Assembly: GCF_902833085.1 (NCBI RefSeq)
Contig: NZ_CADFEB010000002.1
Location: forward strand, 558,001 to 622,000
From: Burkholderia ubonensis
Lineage (GTDB): Bacteria > Pseudomonadota > Gammaproteobacteria > Burkholderiales > Burkholderiaceae
Length of the DNA: 64,000 nt
Reading direction: 5' to 3'
Shown: in pieces, positions 1 to 8,743 of the stretch
How the letters are laid out: each line of letters opens with the position of its first letter
Numbering within the stretch: position 1 is the stretch's first letter
The notes under the pieces: generated by a model
What the model saw: only the letters and a program-made list of their open reading frames with translations
The model's database searches: none
Told to the model about the DNA's origin: nothing
Made by a program: the position numbers and the translations under genes

Positions 1-509
1 CCGTGTTCGTGATGAGCCGCGACGACGGCGAGATCCGGCTGGCCGGCGTCGGCGAATCGAGCGATGCGCATCACATCTCCGCGCCGGACCCGGAGGGGCG
101 CGGCGCCGAGGATGCGCTGCGGCAAGCGCTCGCGGATGCGGGCGTGAGTCCGCCGGCGCTCGGTTACGTGAACCTGCACGCGACGGCGACGCGCCTGAAC
201 GACGAGATGGAAGCGCGCGTGATGGCGCGCGTGTTTCCCGGCGGCGTGCCCGCGAGCGGCACGAAGCCGCTGACCGGACACACGCTCGGCGCGGCGGGCG
301 CGACGGAACTGGCGTTCGCGTGGCTGACGCTTGCGCGCGGCACGCCGCTGCCGGTTCACGTGTGGGACGGCGTGCCGGACCCCGCGCTGCCGGCGCTGGA
401 TCTCGTGCAGGAAGAACGCCGGCTCGCCGGCCACACCGGAAGCCAGTACGTGATGAGCAATTCGTTCGCATTCGGCGGCAGCAATGCCAGCCTGATCCTG
501 GGGCGCTGA
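1..509 (+). CDS. beta-ketoacyl-ACP synthase, C-terminal part (runs off the window start)
   Basis: Condensing enzyme that would elongate an ACP-bound acyl chain by decarboxylative Claisen condensation. Only the last ~168 residues are present; codons are in phase from position 3 and the gene continues upstream, so the GTG at 3 is not taken as a start. Visible ketosynthase landmarks are the first catalytic His in LHATATRLND, the second in GHTLGAAGA, and the terminal NSFAFGGSNASLI glycine-rich motif. The active-site Cys lies outside the window. The next gene starts 1 bp after the stop, so this is one operon. The order KS-dehydratase-reductase-KS matches apeO-P-Q-R of characterised aryl polyene clusters, which makes an ApeO-type role likely (inference). 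Confidence 0.88.
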   Translation, partial: VFVMSRDDGEIRLAGVGESSDAHHISAPDPEGRGAEDALRQALADAGVSPPALGYVNLHATATRLNDEMEARVMARVFPGGVPASGTKPLTGHTLGAAGATELAFAWLTLARGTPLPVHVWDGVPDPALPALDLVQEERRLAGHTGSQYVMSNSFAFGGSNASLILGR

Positions 510-510
510 C

Positions 511-1014
511 ATGCAGACCGGTTCGTTGATGGAAACCTTGCACGACGGCGCGGAGATCGCCGTGTGCGACGTGCGGGACGTGCTGCCGCATCGCGGCACG
601 ATGCTGTTGCTCGACACGATCGAGCGCTGTTCCGAAACCGCGATCGAGGTGAGTGCGACCGCGCGCCGCGACGCGTGGTACGCGGACGACGACGGCGCGA
701 TGCCCGCGTGGATCGGCATCGAGCTGATGGCGCAGGCGATCGCCGCGCACGTCGGGCTGCTGGCGCGGCACGCGGGCGGTCGCGCGAAGCCGGGCGTGCT
801 GCTCGGCGCGAACCGCTACAGCGCGCATCGGGCCGGGTTCGATGCGGGGGCGACGCTGCGGATCGCGGCGCGCGAACTGCTGCGCGGCGACGAAGGGCAT
901 GGTGCATACGAATGCGCGATCCATGCCGACGGCCAATGCTGCGCGGAAGCGATCGTCAAGGTGTACCAGCCGGACGATTTTCAGTCTTTTATCGAAGGGA
1001 GCTTCAATTCATGA
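511..1014 (+). CDS. 3-hydroxyacyl-ACP dehydratase, FabZ/ApeP-like hotdog protein
   Basis: 167-residue single-hotdog dehydratase expected to remove water from 3-hydroxyacyl-ACP and leave the double bonds that make a conjugated polyene. The FabZ-type catalytic His is seen at residue 27 in LPHRGTMLLLD, and the acidic partner fits Glu71 in GIELMAQAIA. ATG at 511 follows the ketosynthase stop by 1 bp, and the TGA overlaps the next ATG (ATGA), so translation is probably coupled. The position between ketosynthase and ketoreductase is that of apeP in aryl polyene clusters. Housekeeping FabZ is unlikely because fabZ normally sits with lpx genes. Confidence 0.87.
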   Translation: MQTGSLMETLHDGAEIAVCDVRDVLPHRGTMLLLDTIERCSETAIEVSATARRDAWYADDDGAMPAWIGIELMAQAIAAHVGLLARHAGGRAKPGVLLGANRYSAHRAGFDAGATLRIAARELLRGDEGHGAYECAIHADGQCCAEAIVKVYQPDDFQSFIEGSFNS

Positions 1015-1736
1015 CTCGGCGAGTTCTCGTGACCGGCGCGAGCCGCGGCATTGGCCGGGCCGTCGCGCTGCGACTGGCGGCGGACGGCTTCGCGGTGACG
1101 GTGCATTGCCGCAGCGGCCGCGACGCGGCGCAAGCCGTGGCCGACACCATCCGCGAACAGGGCGGCGCGGCCGATGTGCTGCAGTTCGACGTGCGCGACC
1201 GCGCGGCCTGCCGGCAACTGCTCGAGGCCGACGTGGCCGCGCACGGCGCGTACTACGGGATTGTCTGCAGCGCGGGCGTGACGCGCGACGGCGCGTTTCC
1301 GGCGCTGTCCGACGAGGACTGGGACGTCGTGATCGAGACCGGGCTCGACGGCTTCTACAACGTCGTCCATCCGCTGACGATGCCGATGGTGCGGTTGCGC
1401 AAGGGCGGCCGCATCGTGACGATCGCGTCGGTGTCCGGCGTGATGGGCAATCGCGGGCAGGTCAACTACAGCGCGGCGAAGGCCGGCCTGATCGGCGCGA
1501 CGAAGGCGCTCGCGGTCGAGCTCGCGTCGCGCAACATCACGGTCAACTGCGTGGCGCCCGGTCTCGTCGATACCGGCATGCTCGACGACGTGCCGCTCGA
1601 GCATGCGTTGAAGACGGTGCCGATGGGGCGCGTCGGGCAACCCGACGAAGTCGCGTCGGTCGTCGGCTTCCTGATGTCGGACGGCGCGTCGTACGTCACC
1701 CGGCAGGTGATCGGCATCAACGGCGGGATGATCTGA
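1011..1736 (+). CDS. fabG: 3-oxoacyl-ACP reductase, FabG/ApeQ-like SDR
   Basis: NADPH-dependent short-chain dehydrogenase that reduces the 3-keto group after each condensation. 241 residues from the ATG at 1011, which overlaps the upstream stop by 4 bp; longer in-frame starts would run through the dehydratase gene. The Rossmann motif GASRGIG is at residues 9-15, the catalytic Tyr153/Lys157 in YSAAK, and the Ser is at about 140. The C-terminal GINGGMI ending is typical of FabG. It overlaps the next ketosynthase start (TGATG). Context in an APE-like operon suggests a pathway-specific reductase (ApeQ role) rather than the fatty-acid FabG of the fab cluster. Confidence 0.9.
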   Translation: MTRRVLVTGASRGIGRAVALRLAADGFAVTVHCRSGRDAAQAVADTIREQGGAADVLQFDVRDRAACRQLLEADVAAHGAYYGIVCSAGVTRDGAFPALSDEDWDVVIETGLDGFYNVVHPLTMPMVRLRKGGRIVTIASVSGVMGNRGQVNYSAAKAGLIGATKALAVELASRNITVNCVAPGLVDTGMLDDVPLEHALKTVPMGRVGQPDEVASVVGFLMSDGASYVTRQVIGINGGMI

Positions 1737-2965
1737 TGAAGCGGGTGGTCGTGACGGGAATGGGCGGCGTGACCGCGTTCGGCGACACGTGGCCGGAGAT
1801 CGACGCGCGCCTGAAGGGCGCGGCCAACGCCGTGCAGCGCATCGCGGCGTGGGATTGCTACGAGTCGCTGCACACGCGGCTCGCGTGCCCGCTGCCGGGC
1901 TTCGTGCAGCCCGCGCATTATCCGCGCAAGAAGACGCGCTCGATGGGCCCGGTGTCGATGTATGCGGTGCGGGCGAGCGAGCTCGCGCTCGCCGACGCCG
2001 GTCTCGCGGACGATCCGTCGATCAAGGACGGCAGGATGGGCGTCGCATACGGGTCGTCGTCGGGCTCGGTCGAGCCGATCCGCGCGTTCGGCGCGATGCT
2101 CGAAACGGGTTCGATGCGCGACGTGACGTCGAACAGCTACGTGCAGATGATGCCGCACACGACGGCCGTCAACGTCAGCCTGTTCTGGGATCTGAAAGGC
2201 CGGATCGTGCCGACGTCGTCCGCGTGCGCGTCGGGCAGCCAGGCGATCGGCTACGCGTACGAGGCGATCGCGACCGGCAAGCAGACGCTGATGCTCGCGG
2301 GCGGCGCGGAGGAACTGTCGGGCCCGGCGGTCGCGGTGTTCGACACGCTGTACGCGACCAGCACGCGCAATGACGAGGCCGGGCTGACGCCGCGCCCGTT
2401 CGACGTCGATCGTGACGGGCTCGTGGTCGGCGAGGGGGCGGCTACGCTCGTGCTCGAGGAATACGAGCACGCGATCGCGCGCGGCGCGACGATCCATGCG
2501 GAGGTGGTCGGCTTCGGCTGCAATTCCGACGGCGCGCACATCACGCAGCCGACCGCCGAGACGATGGCGATCGCGATGCGGCTCGCGCTGCGCGACGCCG
2601 GGCTCGATCCGGCGGCGATCGCGTATGTGAACGCGCACGGCACGTCGACCGATCGCGGCGACATCGCCGAGAGTCATGCGACCGCGTCGGTGTTCGGCGA
2701 GCGCATGCCGATCAGCTCGCTGAAGAGCTACGTCGGCCACACGCTCGGCGCCTGCGGCGCGCTCGAGGCGTGGTGGACGATTGAGATGATGAAGCGCAAC
2801 GCGTATGCGCCGACGCTGAACCTGGAGAACGTCGATCCCGCGTGCGCGGCGCTCGACTACATCGTCGGCGCGGCGCGCGAGATCGATGCCGAGTTCGTGA
2901 TGAGCAACAACTTCGCGTTCGGCGGGATCAACACGTCGTTGATCTTCCGGCGCATCGCCGCGTGA
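1736..2965 (+). CDS. beta-ketoacyl-ACP synthase (FabF/ApeR-like)
   Basis: Complete 409-residue ketosynthase. The Cys-His-His triad is intact: Cys164 in SSACASG, His in NAHGTSTDRGD and His in GHTLGACGALEA, followed by NNFAFGGINTSLIF. The ATG at 1736 overlaps the reductase stop, so the four genes are tightly coupled. By order it corresponds to ApeR of aryl polyene clusters, a homodimeric ketosynthase; this assignment is inference from synteny. No obvious domain is missing and base composition matches the neighbours. Confidence 0.9.
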   Translation: MKRVVVTGMGGVTAFGDTWPEIDARLKGAANAVQRIAAWDCYESLHTRLACPLPGFVQPAHYPRKKTRSMGPVSMYAVRASELALADAGLADDPSIKDGRMGVAYGSSSGSVEPIRAFGAMLETGSMRDVTSNSYVQMMPHTTAVNVSLFWDLKGRIVPTSSACASGSQAIGYAYEAIATGKQTLMLAGGAEELSGPAVAVFDTLYATSTRNDEAGLTPRPFDVDRDGLVVGEGAATLVLEEYEHAIARGATIHAEVVGFGCNSDGAHITQPTAETMAIAMRLALRDAGLDPAAIAYVNAHGTSTDRGDIAESHATASVFGERMPISSLKSYVGHTLGACGALEAWWTIEMMKRNAYAPTLNLENVDPACAALDYIVGAAREIDAEFVMSNNFAFGGINTSLIFRRIAA

Positions 2966-2979
2966 CGGCCGGCCGCCCG

Positions 2980-4200
2980 ATGCCTGCGCGCGTCGTCGTC
3001 ACGGGGCTCGGCATCGTGTCGTGCCTCGGCAATTCGCTCGACGGCGTGTCGGCGGCGCTGCGCACGGGCCGCTCGGCGCTCGCGCGCGTCGATGCATGGC
3101 GCGCGCGCGGGTTCCGCAGCCAGGTCGCGGGCGTCGCCAGTGTCGCGGCGGAGCTGCCGTTCGCGCGCAAGCACGAGCGCTTCATGGGCGACACCGCGCG
3201 CTTCGCCGCGCATGCGGCCGCGAAGGCGATCGACGACGCGGCGCTCGATCCCGCGCGATTGCGTTCGCCGCGCGCGGGCGCGATCGTCGGCTCCGGCATC
3301 GGCTCGATGGCCGCCTATGACGACGCGATGGCGATTGCCGCGCAGCGCGGCATCGACAAGACGCCGCCTTACGTCGTGCCCAAGGCGATGAGCAGCACCG
3401 CGTCGGCCTGCATCGCCCAGCTGTTCGGCATCGAAGGCGTCGCGTATTCGCCGTCGTCCGCGTGCACGAGCTCGGCGCTCGCGATCGGGCAGGCGATGCA
3501 GCTGATCAGGTCCGGCTGCCAGGACGTCGTGCTGGCGGGCGGCAGCGACGCGCTGCACGACAACATGACGCTGATGTTCGATGCGATGGGCGTGTTGTCC
3601 GGTCGATTCAACGACACGCCGGACCAGGCGTCGAGACCTTACGGCATCGGCCGCGACGGCTTCGTGATCGCGTCGGGCGCGGGCATCCTCGTGCTCGAAT
3701 CGCTCGAGCACGCACGCGCGCGCGGCGCGCGGATCCATGCGGAGCTGGTCGGCTTCGGCCAGTGCACCGACAACGCGGGCATGGCGACGCCGCACGCGCC
3801 GGGGATCGCGCGCGCGATGCGGATGGCGATGGAGGGCGACGCGCGGCGTCCCGACTACGTGAACACGCACGCGCCGTCGACGCCGCTCGGCGACGTCGAG
3901 GAACTGGCGGCGCTCGCGGACGTGTTCGGCGACGACGTGCCCGCGTTCTCGTCGACGAAGGGGATGACCGGCCATCCGCTCGGCGCGAGCGGCGCGCACG
4001 AGGCGATCTACACGATCCTGATGATGCGCGACGGTTTTATCGCGGGCACGGCCGTCGACGGGACGCCCGACCCCGCGGTCGGCCGCATGCCGCTCGTGCG
4101 TACCGCGCGCGACGCGCGGATCGAGCGGGCGCTGTCGGTCTCGTTCGGATTCGGCGGCAGTTGCGCGGGCCTGTTGTTGGACGCCTGGAAAGGCGATTGA
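2980..4200 (+). CDS. second ketosynthase / chain-length-factor-like protein
   Basis: 406-residue thiolase-fold ketosynthase. Cys is present in SSACTSS and the last His in GHPLGASGAHEA. The middle His motif reads NTHAPSTPLGD, so the normally invariant Gly after His is replaced by Ala-Pro. A start at GTG 2962 would give a 4-bp overlap with the upstream stop; ATG 2980 is preferred because it puts VVVTG at the usual distance from the N terminus. In APE and xanthomonadin systems one ketosynthase works as a heterodimer partner (ApeC, chain-length factor), and the altered motif suggests this could be that partner, but the retained Cys means it may also be an active enzyme. Confidence 0.83.
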   Translation: MPARVVVTGLGIVSCLGNSLDGVSAALRTGRSALARVDAWRARGFRSQVAGVASVAAELPFARKHERFMGDTARFAAHAAAKAIDDAALDPARLRSPRAGAIVGSGIGSMAAYDDAMAIAAQRGIDKTPPYVVPKAMSSTASACIAQLFGIEGVAYSPSSACTSSALAIGQAMQLIRSGCQDVVLAGGSDALHDNMTLMFDAMGVLSGRFNDTPDQASRPYGIGRDGFVIASGAGILVLESLEHARARGARIHAELVGFGQCTDNAGMATPHAPGIARAMRMAMEGDARRPDYVNTHAPSTPLGDVEELAALADVFGDDVPAFSSTKGMTGHPLGASGAHEAIYTILMMRDGFIAGTAVDGTPDPAVGRMPLVRTARDARIERALSVSFGFGGSCAGLLLDAWKGD

Positions 4201-4234
4201 AGTTGAACGTGACTGAGCGATGAGGACAAGCACG

Positions 4235-4663
4235 ATGAAGCATACGAGACATCTGGCCGGCATGTTGATCGCGGCGGCCCTGCTGGCGGGCTGCGGCGGC
4301 ACGGTAGTCCGCACGCTGCCGCTGCCGGCGGAAGCGACCGCGCACGATGCGACCGGCGTGAAGCTGTATTTCGGCGCGCAGGCGCATCCGGCGGTGAAGA
4401 CGACCATCGGAACGCGCTCGGAATCGGTGCGCGTGAAGCGCGCGATCGAAGCGGAGCAGCCGACGTGCGATCAGGCGCTCGCCGAGGCGCTGGGCCGTCT
4501 GCGCGATTATGCGAAGCGCCGTGGCGGGAATGCGGTCGTCAACGTGACGACGCGCTTTCACGAGCAGCGTTCCGATTCGGTGGCCCGGTACACGTGCGGC
4601 GTGAGCCCCAGCGCCGGGTCGCTCGCGGTGTCGGGCGACGTCGTGGTGCTCGACGCGCAGTAA
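4235..4663 (+). CDS. small lipoprotein at the end of the polyene operon
   Basis: 142-residue predicted lipoprotein: MKHTRH, a hydrophobic stretch, then lipobox LLAGC, so it should be diacylated and exported. An alternative ATG at 4220 would add five residues in front of the signal peptide. The mature part has no domain I can name; a helix rich in charged residues (LGRLRDYAKRRGGNAVVNV) is reminiscent of short envelope proteins often left next to APE genes. It starts 34 bp after the last ketosynthase on the same strand and is probably co-transcribed. A role in moving the polyene lipid to the outer membrane is only a guess. Confidence 0.72.
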   Translation: MKHTRHLAGMLIAAALLAGCGGTVVRTLPLPAEATAHDATGVKLYFGAQAHPAVKTTIGTRSESVRVKRAIEAEQPTCDQALAEALGRLRDYAKRRGGNAVVNVTTRFHEQRSDSVARYTCGVSPSAGSLAVSGDVVVLDAQ

Positions 4664-4706
4664 CGCGCGCGGGGCGGAGCGATGCTGACGACGCCCCGCG
4701 GGGCAC

Positions 4707-4728
4707 GCGCCCGCCCGGAGGCGGGCGC
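4707..4728. terminator. GC-rich hairpin between convergent genes
   Basis: Nine-base-pair stem GCGCCCGCC / GGCGGGCGC with a CGGA loop, lying between the lipoprotein gene and the convergent methyltransferase gene. There is no T-run on either side, so termination is plausible but not certain. Confidence 0.45.
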
Positions 4729-4731
4729 CTG

Positions 4732-5451
4732 TTACGCGGGCTTGCGTGCGACCACGTTGACGAGCGTTTCGCGGCGCTTGCCGGGCTTGGGGGTGTAGAG
4801 GCCGATGCGCTCGAGCAGGCCGAAGTCCTTTGCGCGGCTCCACCACAGGTACGGCAGTGATATGTTCAGCTCGTCGAACGAAAAGCCCGCGTCGCGCAGC
4901 ATCGCGAGGTAGCCGTCCGCGCTCTTCTGCACGTGCATCGGGTGCCGGAACAGCAGCCGGATGACCCACGACTTGATGTAGGCGTCGGTCGATTCGGCGA
5001 ACAGCAGCAGGCCGTTCGGCTTCAGCACGCGGCGAAACTCGGCCAGCGCGCGCTCCTGCTCGACGAGGTGGTGGAAGGTCTGGTGACAGAACACGATGTC
5101 GACGCTCGCGTCGGCCAGCGGCAGCTGCGCGCAGTCGGCGCGGCGCAGGTCGACGGTGGTGCCGCAGTGCCGGGCCGCCTCCGTCGCATGGACGAGCGAT
5201 TCGTCGTGGCATTCGATGCCGACGATCTGGCGCGGCGAGAACGCATCGTTCAGGAGCCTGAACGACTTGCCCTGGCCGCAGCCCGCGTCGAGGATGACCG
5301 GGGCGGCCGGCAGCGGCGTCGTAACGAGCCGCTTCAGGTCGTTGATGGCCACCCGCAGCACGTGATGTTCCCAGGTGTGCGTGCGCAGGAACCAGACGCC
5401 GAAGGCCGTTTCGGGAACGTAAGCTGCGGCGTGCGTGCGGGATGACGACAT
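4732..5451 (-). CDS. class I SAM-dependent methyltransferase
   Basis: 239-residue methyltransferase with SAM-binding motif I VILDAGCGQGKSF near residues 52-64, an acidic motif II (VGIECHDES) and a post-motif region VDIVFCHQTFHHLVEQ typical of the Methyltransf_11 group. ATG ends at 5451. It is transcribed toward the polyene genes and away from the flavoprotein gene, with about 108 bp between the two divergent starts. APE clusters usually encode a methyltransferase that modifies the aryl head group, so this may be a tailoring enzyme. The substrate cannot be read from the sequence. Confidence 0.82.
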   Translation of the reverse strand: MSSSRTHAAAYVPETAFGVWFLRTHTWEHHVLRVAINDLKRLVTTPLPAAPVILDAGCGQGKSFRLLNDAFSPRQIVGIECHDESLVHATEAARHCGTTVDLRRADCAQLPLADASVDIVFCHQTFHHLVEQERALAEFRRVLKPNGLLLFAESTDAYIKSWVIRLLFRHPMHVQKSADGYLAMLRDAGFSFDELNISLPYLWWSRAKDFGLLERIGLYTPKPGKRRETLVNVVARKPA

Positions 5452-5559
5452 GAACCCCTCGATCGTATGCGTTTTTTCGGGCGATCATTGTAAATGGCAT
5501 TACGGAAGTGCGGCGCGCAAAGCCGTCACGTCCCATCGATTCAAACGGACGGGCAACAC

Positions 5560-6825
5560 ATGAATGACATGAAATCGGAGCAATTGAACGTCGACGTCGC
5601 GATCATCGGCGCCGGGCCTTCCGGCGCGGTGGCCGCGGGGCTGTTGCGCAAGGCGGGGCGGTCGGTGCTCGTGCTGGAGCGCCAGCATTTCCCGCGCTTT
5701 TCGATCGGCGAGAGCCTGCTGCCGCAGAGCATGCATTACCTCGACGAGGCGGGCATGCTGCAGGCCGTCGTGGAGGCGGGATTCCAGTTCAAGAACGGCG
5801 CGTACTTCGTGCATCGCGATCGCATGTCGTCGTTCGATTTCCGCGAGAAGACGACGCCGGGCTGGGGCACCGCGTACCAGGTCGAGCGCGCGGCCTTCGA
5901 CGACCTGCTGATCCGGTGCGCCGCGCAGCAGGGCGCCGACGTGCGGTTCGGCCATACGGTGCGCGCGTTCATGCCGGGCGAGCGGCCGCAGCTCGACGTC
6001 GTCGACGAAGCGGGGCGCGACTATCGCGTGCACGCGTCGTTCGTGCTGGACGCGAGCGGCTTCGGCCGCGTGCTGCCGCGGCTGCTCGATCTCGAGGCGC
6101 CCACCCGCATGCCGACGCGCGCGGCGCTGTTCTCGCACGTCGAGGATCGCCTGCCGGCGGGGTCGACCGATCGCGACAAGATCTGCATCGCGGTGCATCC
6201 GGAGCGGCGCGACGTGTGGTTCTGGATGATTCCACTGACGAACGGCCGCTCGTCGGTCGGCTGCGTCGCCGAGGCGGCGTTCCTCGATGTGCCGGAAGCG
6301 CAGCGCGAAGCGCAGTTGCGCGAGCTGTTGCGGACGGAGCCGACGCTTGCCCGTCTCGTCGGCGAGAAGCCGTTCGTGATGCCCGTGCGCCATATCGGCG
6401 GCTATGCGGCCAACGTCGAGCGGCTGCACGGCCCCGGCTATGCGCTGCTCGGCAATGCCGGCGAGTTTCTCGATCCGATCTTCTCGTCGGGCGTCACGAT
6501 CGCGATGCGCTCGTCGCATCTGGCGGTGCAGGCGCTCGAACGGCAGTGGCGGGGCGAGGCGGTGGACTGGCAGCGGGATTACGACGTCGCGCTGCGCAAG
6601 GGCATCGATACGTTCCGCGCGTTCGTCGAGAAATGGTATTCGGGCGACCTGCAGGACATCGTCTTCCACGACGACAAGGCGCCGGAAGTGAAGCGCATGG
6701 TTTGCGCGATCCTCGCCGGCTACGCATGGGACGAATCGAATCCGTTCGTGCGCGATCCGGTTCGGCGTCTCGAGGTGCTGGCGGAAATCTGCCGTCCGGC
6801 CGGGCTTGGCGACGCGGCGTCCTGA
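5560..6825 (+). CDS. FAD-dependent halogenase-like oxidoreductase
   Basis: 421-residue flavoprotein. GAGPSG at residues 17-22 is the FAD Rossmann motif, ERQHFPRFSIGESLLP is the family signature after the second strand, and GNAGEFLDPIFSSGV is the C-terminal FAD-binding box. The motif W-F-W-M-I-P at 220-225 matches the WxWxIP signature of FADH2-dependent halogenases, and Lys78 in FKNGAYF sits where phenolic halogenases have their reactive Lys. ATG 5560 is chosen over upstream codons because homologues begin shortly before VDVAIIGAGPSG. Xanthomonadin pigments are brominated and their clusters carry a similar gene, so aryl head-group halogenation is a reasonable hypothesis; a simple monooxygenase is the alternative. 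Confidence 0.8.
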   Translation: MNDMKSEQLNVDVAIIGAGPSGAVAAGLLRKAGRSVLVLERQHFPRFSIGESLLPQSMHYLDEAGMLQAVVEAGFQFKNGAYFVHRDRMSSFDFREKTTPGWGTAYQVERAAFDDLLIRCAAQQGADVRFGHTVRAFMPGERPQLDVVDEAGRDYRVHASFVLDASGFGRVLPRLLDLEAPTRMPTRAALFSHVEDRLPAGSTDRDKICIAVHPERRDVWFWMIPLTNGRSSVGCVAEAAFLDVPEAQREAQLRELLRTEPTLARLVGEKPFVMPVRHIGGYAANVERLHGPGYALLGNAGEFLDPIFSSGVTIAMRSSHLAVQALERQWRGEAVDWQRDYDVALRKGIDTFRAFVEKWYSGDLQDIVFHDDKAPEVKRMVCAILAGYAWDESNPFVRDPVRRLEVLAEICRPAGLGDAAS

Positions 6826-6887
6826 GCATGCGTGAGCCGGGCGTCATGATCCCGGGTCATTCGACAGACACAACTATTTATCAAGCA

Positions 6888-7805
6888 ATGAAGCGCTTAT
6901 TCCTCATCGGCCTGTGCCTCTCAACCAGTTCCGCTTTCGCGGCGAGCCAGATCCTGCTCGAAACCCCGGTGACCTACGCGCCGGATGCCGGCGTCGTCCA
7001 GCGGGTCAAGGATGAATGCCACATCGAAGACATGCTGACACGCCACGTCGGCGACGTACTTCGCAAGATCAACAGAGGCGGCGACGGCACTGTGGCGTCG
7101 CAGGCCGAGGCAGGGGATGCCAAGGTTCTCAGGCTGCAGATCACCCATGTACTGGGTGTCGGCGGTGGTGCATGGAGCGGACCCAAGGCAACGACCGTCA
7201 CCGCGGATCTGATCGAGGACGGCAAGGTCACCCGTCATACCAAGATCAACCGTTGGTCGGTGGGTGGCGTGTGGGGCGCGTTCAAGGGAACGTGCTCGAT
7301 TCTCGAACGGACGACCGTCGTGATCGGCAGGGACCTCGGCCGCTGGGCGCGCAACCCGTCCTACGAGATCAAGGAAGAGGCGCCGCCCCAGGTCGCTGAT
7401 GAGCCGGGTGCGGGCAAGGATTTCTGCACGCCGGGCGAGAGCATGCCGAATGCGTCCGGCAGTTCGCTCACGCTATGCGTGAAGAAAGGGCATTTTGCTC
7501 ACGACCAGTATGAAGTGAAGGTCGATGGGGCGGTTGTCGTGAAGGGCATCGACGACGAGACGACCGGCGGGGTCAATGGCTCCTATGGCGGGAGGCCGGT
7601 CAACCTGACGTGCACGCCCGTTTTGTCGGCGCCGGAGGAGGTCACCGAATCCCAGATCGAGTCGATGCGAAGCATGGAACCGCAAGCGACGCGTGAGCAG
7701 TTGAAGCAGCGCTATGTGAGTCTCAATACGGTGGAGACTGCACGTCACTGCGTCGTTCGTGTTGATTCAAAGAATGTGCTGTCGACCGATATTCACTTCG
7801 ATTGA
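6888..7805 (+). CDS. secreted protein of unknown function
   Basis: 305 residues from ATG 6888. The N terminus MKRLFLIGLCLSTSSAFAASQ is a clear Sec signal peptide, presumably cleaved after AFA. An upstream ATG at 6846 is in frame but would bury the signal. The mature protein has a few Cys residues and two parts: a beta-rich DUF4410-like N-terminal half (RLQITHVLG, TVTADLIEDGKVTRHTKI) and a C-terminal half with a second Cys cluster. I do not recognise a family with confidence. It sits 62 bp after the flavoprotein, but its codon use is slightly less GC-rich and it may be an independent unit. Confidence 0.72.
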   Translation: MKRLFLIGLCLSTSSAFAASQILLETPVTYAPDAGVVQRVKDECHIEDMLTRHVGDVLRKINRGGDGTVASQAEAGDAKVLRLQITHVLGVGGGAWSGPKATTVTADLIEDGKVTRHTKINRWSVGGVWGAFKGTCSILERTTVVIGRDLGRWARNPSYEIKEEAPPQVADEPGAGKDFCTPGESMPNASGSSLTLCVKKGHFAHDQYEVKVDGAVVVKGIDDETTGGVNGSYGGRPVNLTCTPVLSAPEEVTESQIESMRSMEPQATREQLKQRYVSLNTVETARHCVVRVDSKNVLSTDIHFD

Positions 7806-7912
7806 TGTCGCTGGAAGGGGGCGGTGGAGGGTGGTCCATCGTCTCCGGCTGCAACCGGCCAAGATTCTGGTCCGTTCGGGGCAATGTTGGGGTCAAGAAT
7901 CCGGAAATGGAA

Positions 7913-7943
7913 AAGGGGTTACGGCGATTAACCGTAACCCCTT
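7913..7943 (-). terminator. perfect-stem terminator downstream of tRNA-Pro
   Basis: A 12-bp perfect stem AAGGGGTTACGG / CCGTAACCCCTT with a 7-nt loop lies just past the 3' end of the minus-strand tRNA-Pro. Read on the minus strand the stem ends in CCCCTTTTCC, a short U-run as expected for an intrinsic terminator. Confidence 0.75.
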
Positions 7944-7951
7944 GATTTCCT

Positions 7952-8028
7952 TGGTCGGAGCGATAGGATTCGAACCTACGACCCTCTGATCCCAAATCAG
8001 ATGCGCTACCAGGCTGCGCTACGCTCCG
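7952..8028 (-). tRNA. tRNA-Pro (TGG)
   Basis: 77-nt cloverleaf on the minus strand. Acceptor stem CGGAGCG pairs with CGCTCCG, the anticodon loop reads TTTGGGA with anticodon TGG, the T-arm carries GGTTCGAATCC, and the 3' ACCA is encoded. A strong hairpin terminator follows. Confidence 0.97.
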
Positions 8029-8131
8029 ACGAGCCAGAGATTCTATCGTTGAATAGCGTGCCAGGTCAATCGCACGATGCATGTTCGAGTGCCGTGGTGG
8101 TGCAAACCCGTCACGCACCACGGAGAAAACC

Positions 8132-8593
8132 ATGATGAACCTGATCCTGTGGCGCCACGCCGAGGCCGAAGACTACGCGGCGAGCGACCTCGCGCGCCAG
8201 CTGACCGCGCGCGGGCGCAAGGAGGCGCAGACGATGGCGAAATGGCTGCGCGGCCGGCTGGAAGCCAGCAGCGTGATCCTCGCGAGCCCGGCGGCGCGCA
8301 CCGTGCAGACGGTGGAGGCGCTGACCGACCAGTACCGGACCGTCGACGCGCTCGCGCCCGGCGCGGACGTCGACGACGTGCTCGCGGCCGCCGGCTGGCC
8401 GGACGGCATCGCGCCGACGGTGGTGATCGTCGGCCACCAGCCGACGCTCGGCAGCGTCGCCGCGCGGCTGGTGGCCGGCAGCGACGACAGCTGGAGCGTC
8501 AAGAAGGGCGGTATCGTCTGGCTCGCGAGCCGCACGCGGAACGGCAACCGGCAGGCAGTGCTGCGCGCCGTCATGACGCCCGATCTGGTTTGA
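8132..8593 (+). CDS. sixA: phosphohistidine phosphatase SixA
   Basis: 153-residue histidine phosphatase (RHG branch). MMNLILWRHAEAED contains the catalytic RHA motif, DLARQLTARGRKEAQTMAKWL is the usual second block, ASPAARTVQT carries the phosphate-binding Arg, and VVIVGHQPTLG holds the second catalytic His. SixA removes phosphate from His of Hpt domains or the nitrogen PTS. ATG 8132 is preceded by CGGAGA at good spacing; an upstream in-frame codon at 8081 would add a non-homologous tail. Confidence 0.9.
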   Translation: MMNLILWRHAEAEDYAASDLARQLTARGRKEAQTMAKWLRGRLEASSVILASPAARTVQTVEALTDQYRTVDALAPGADVDDVLAAAGWPDGIAPTVVIVGHQPTLGSVAARLVAGSDDSWSVKKGGIVWLASRTRNGNRQAVLRAVMTPDLV

Positions 8594-8743
8594 AGGGTTT
8601 GATCATACGTTTCGGCAGGCTTTCTGCTAAAGTCAGTTCGGCGACACGTCACTGAACGGACACGGACTTGCCACGTAACGGTCACAGCCGGTTACTAAAT
8701 TGGCGGGCATGTCGTCTTATTCCTTACGATCAGGAAAGCCCTA

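Noticed and set aside
8600-8743. Pho box before olsB
   Set aside because: Only weak partial matches to the CTGTCA direct-repeat consensus could be found.
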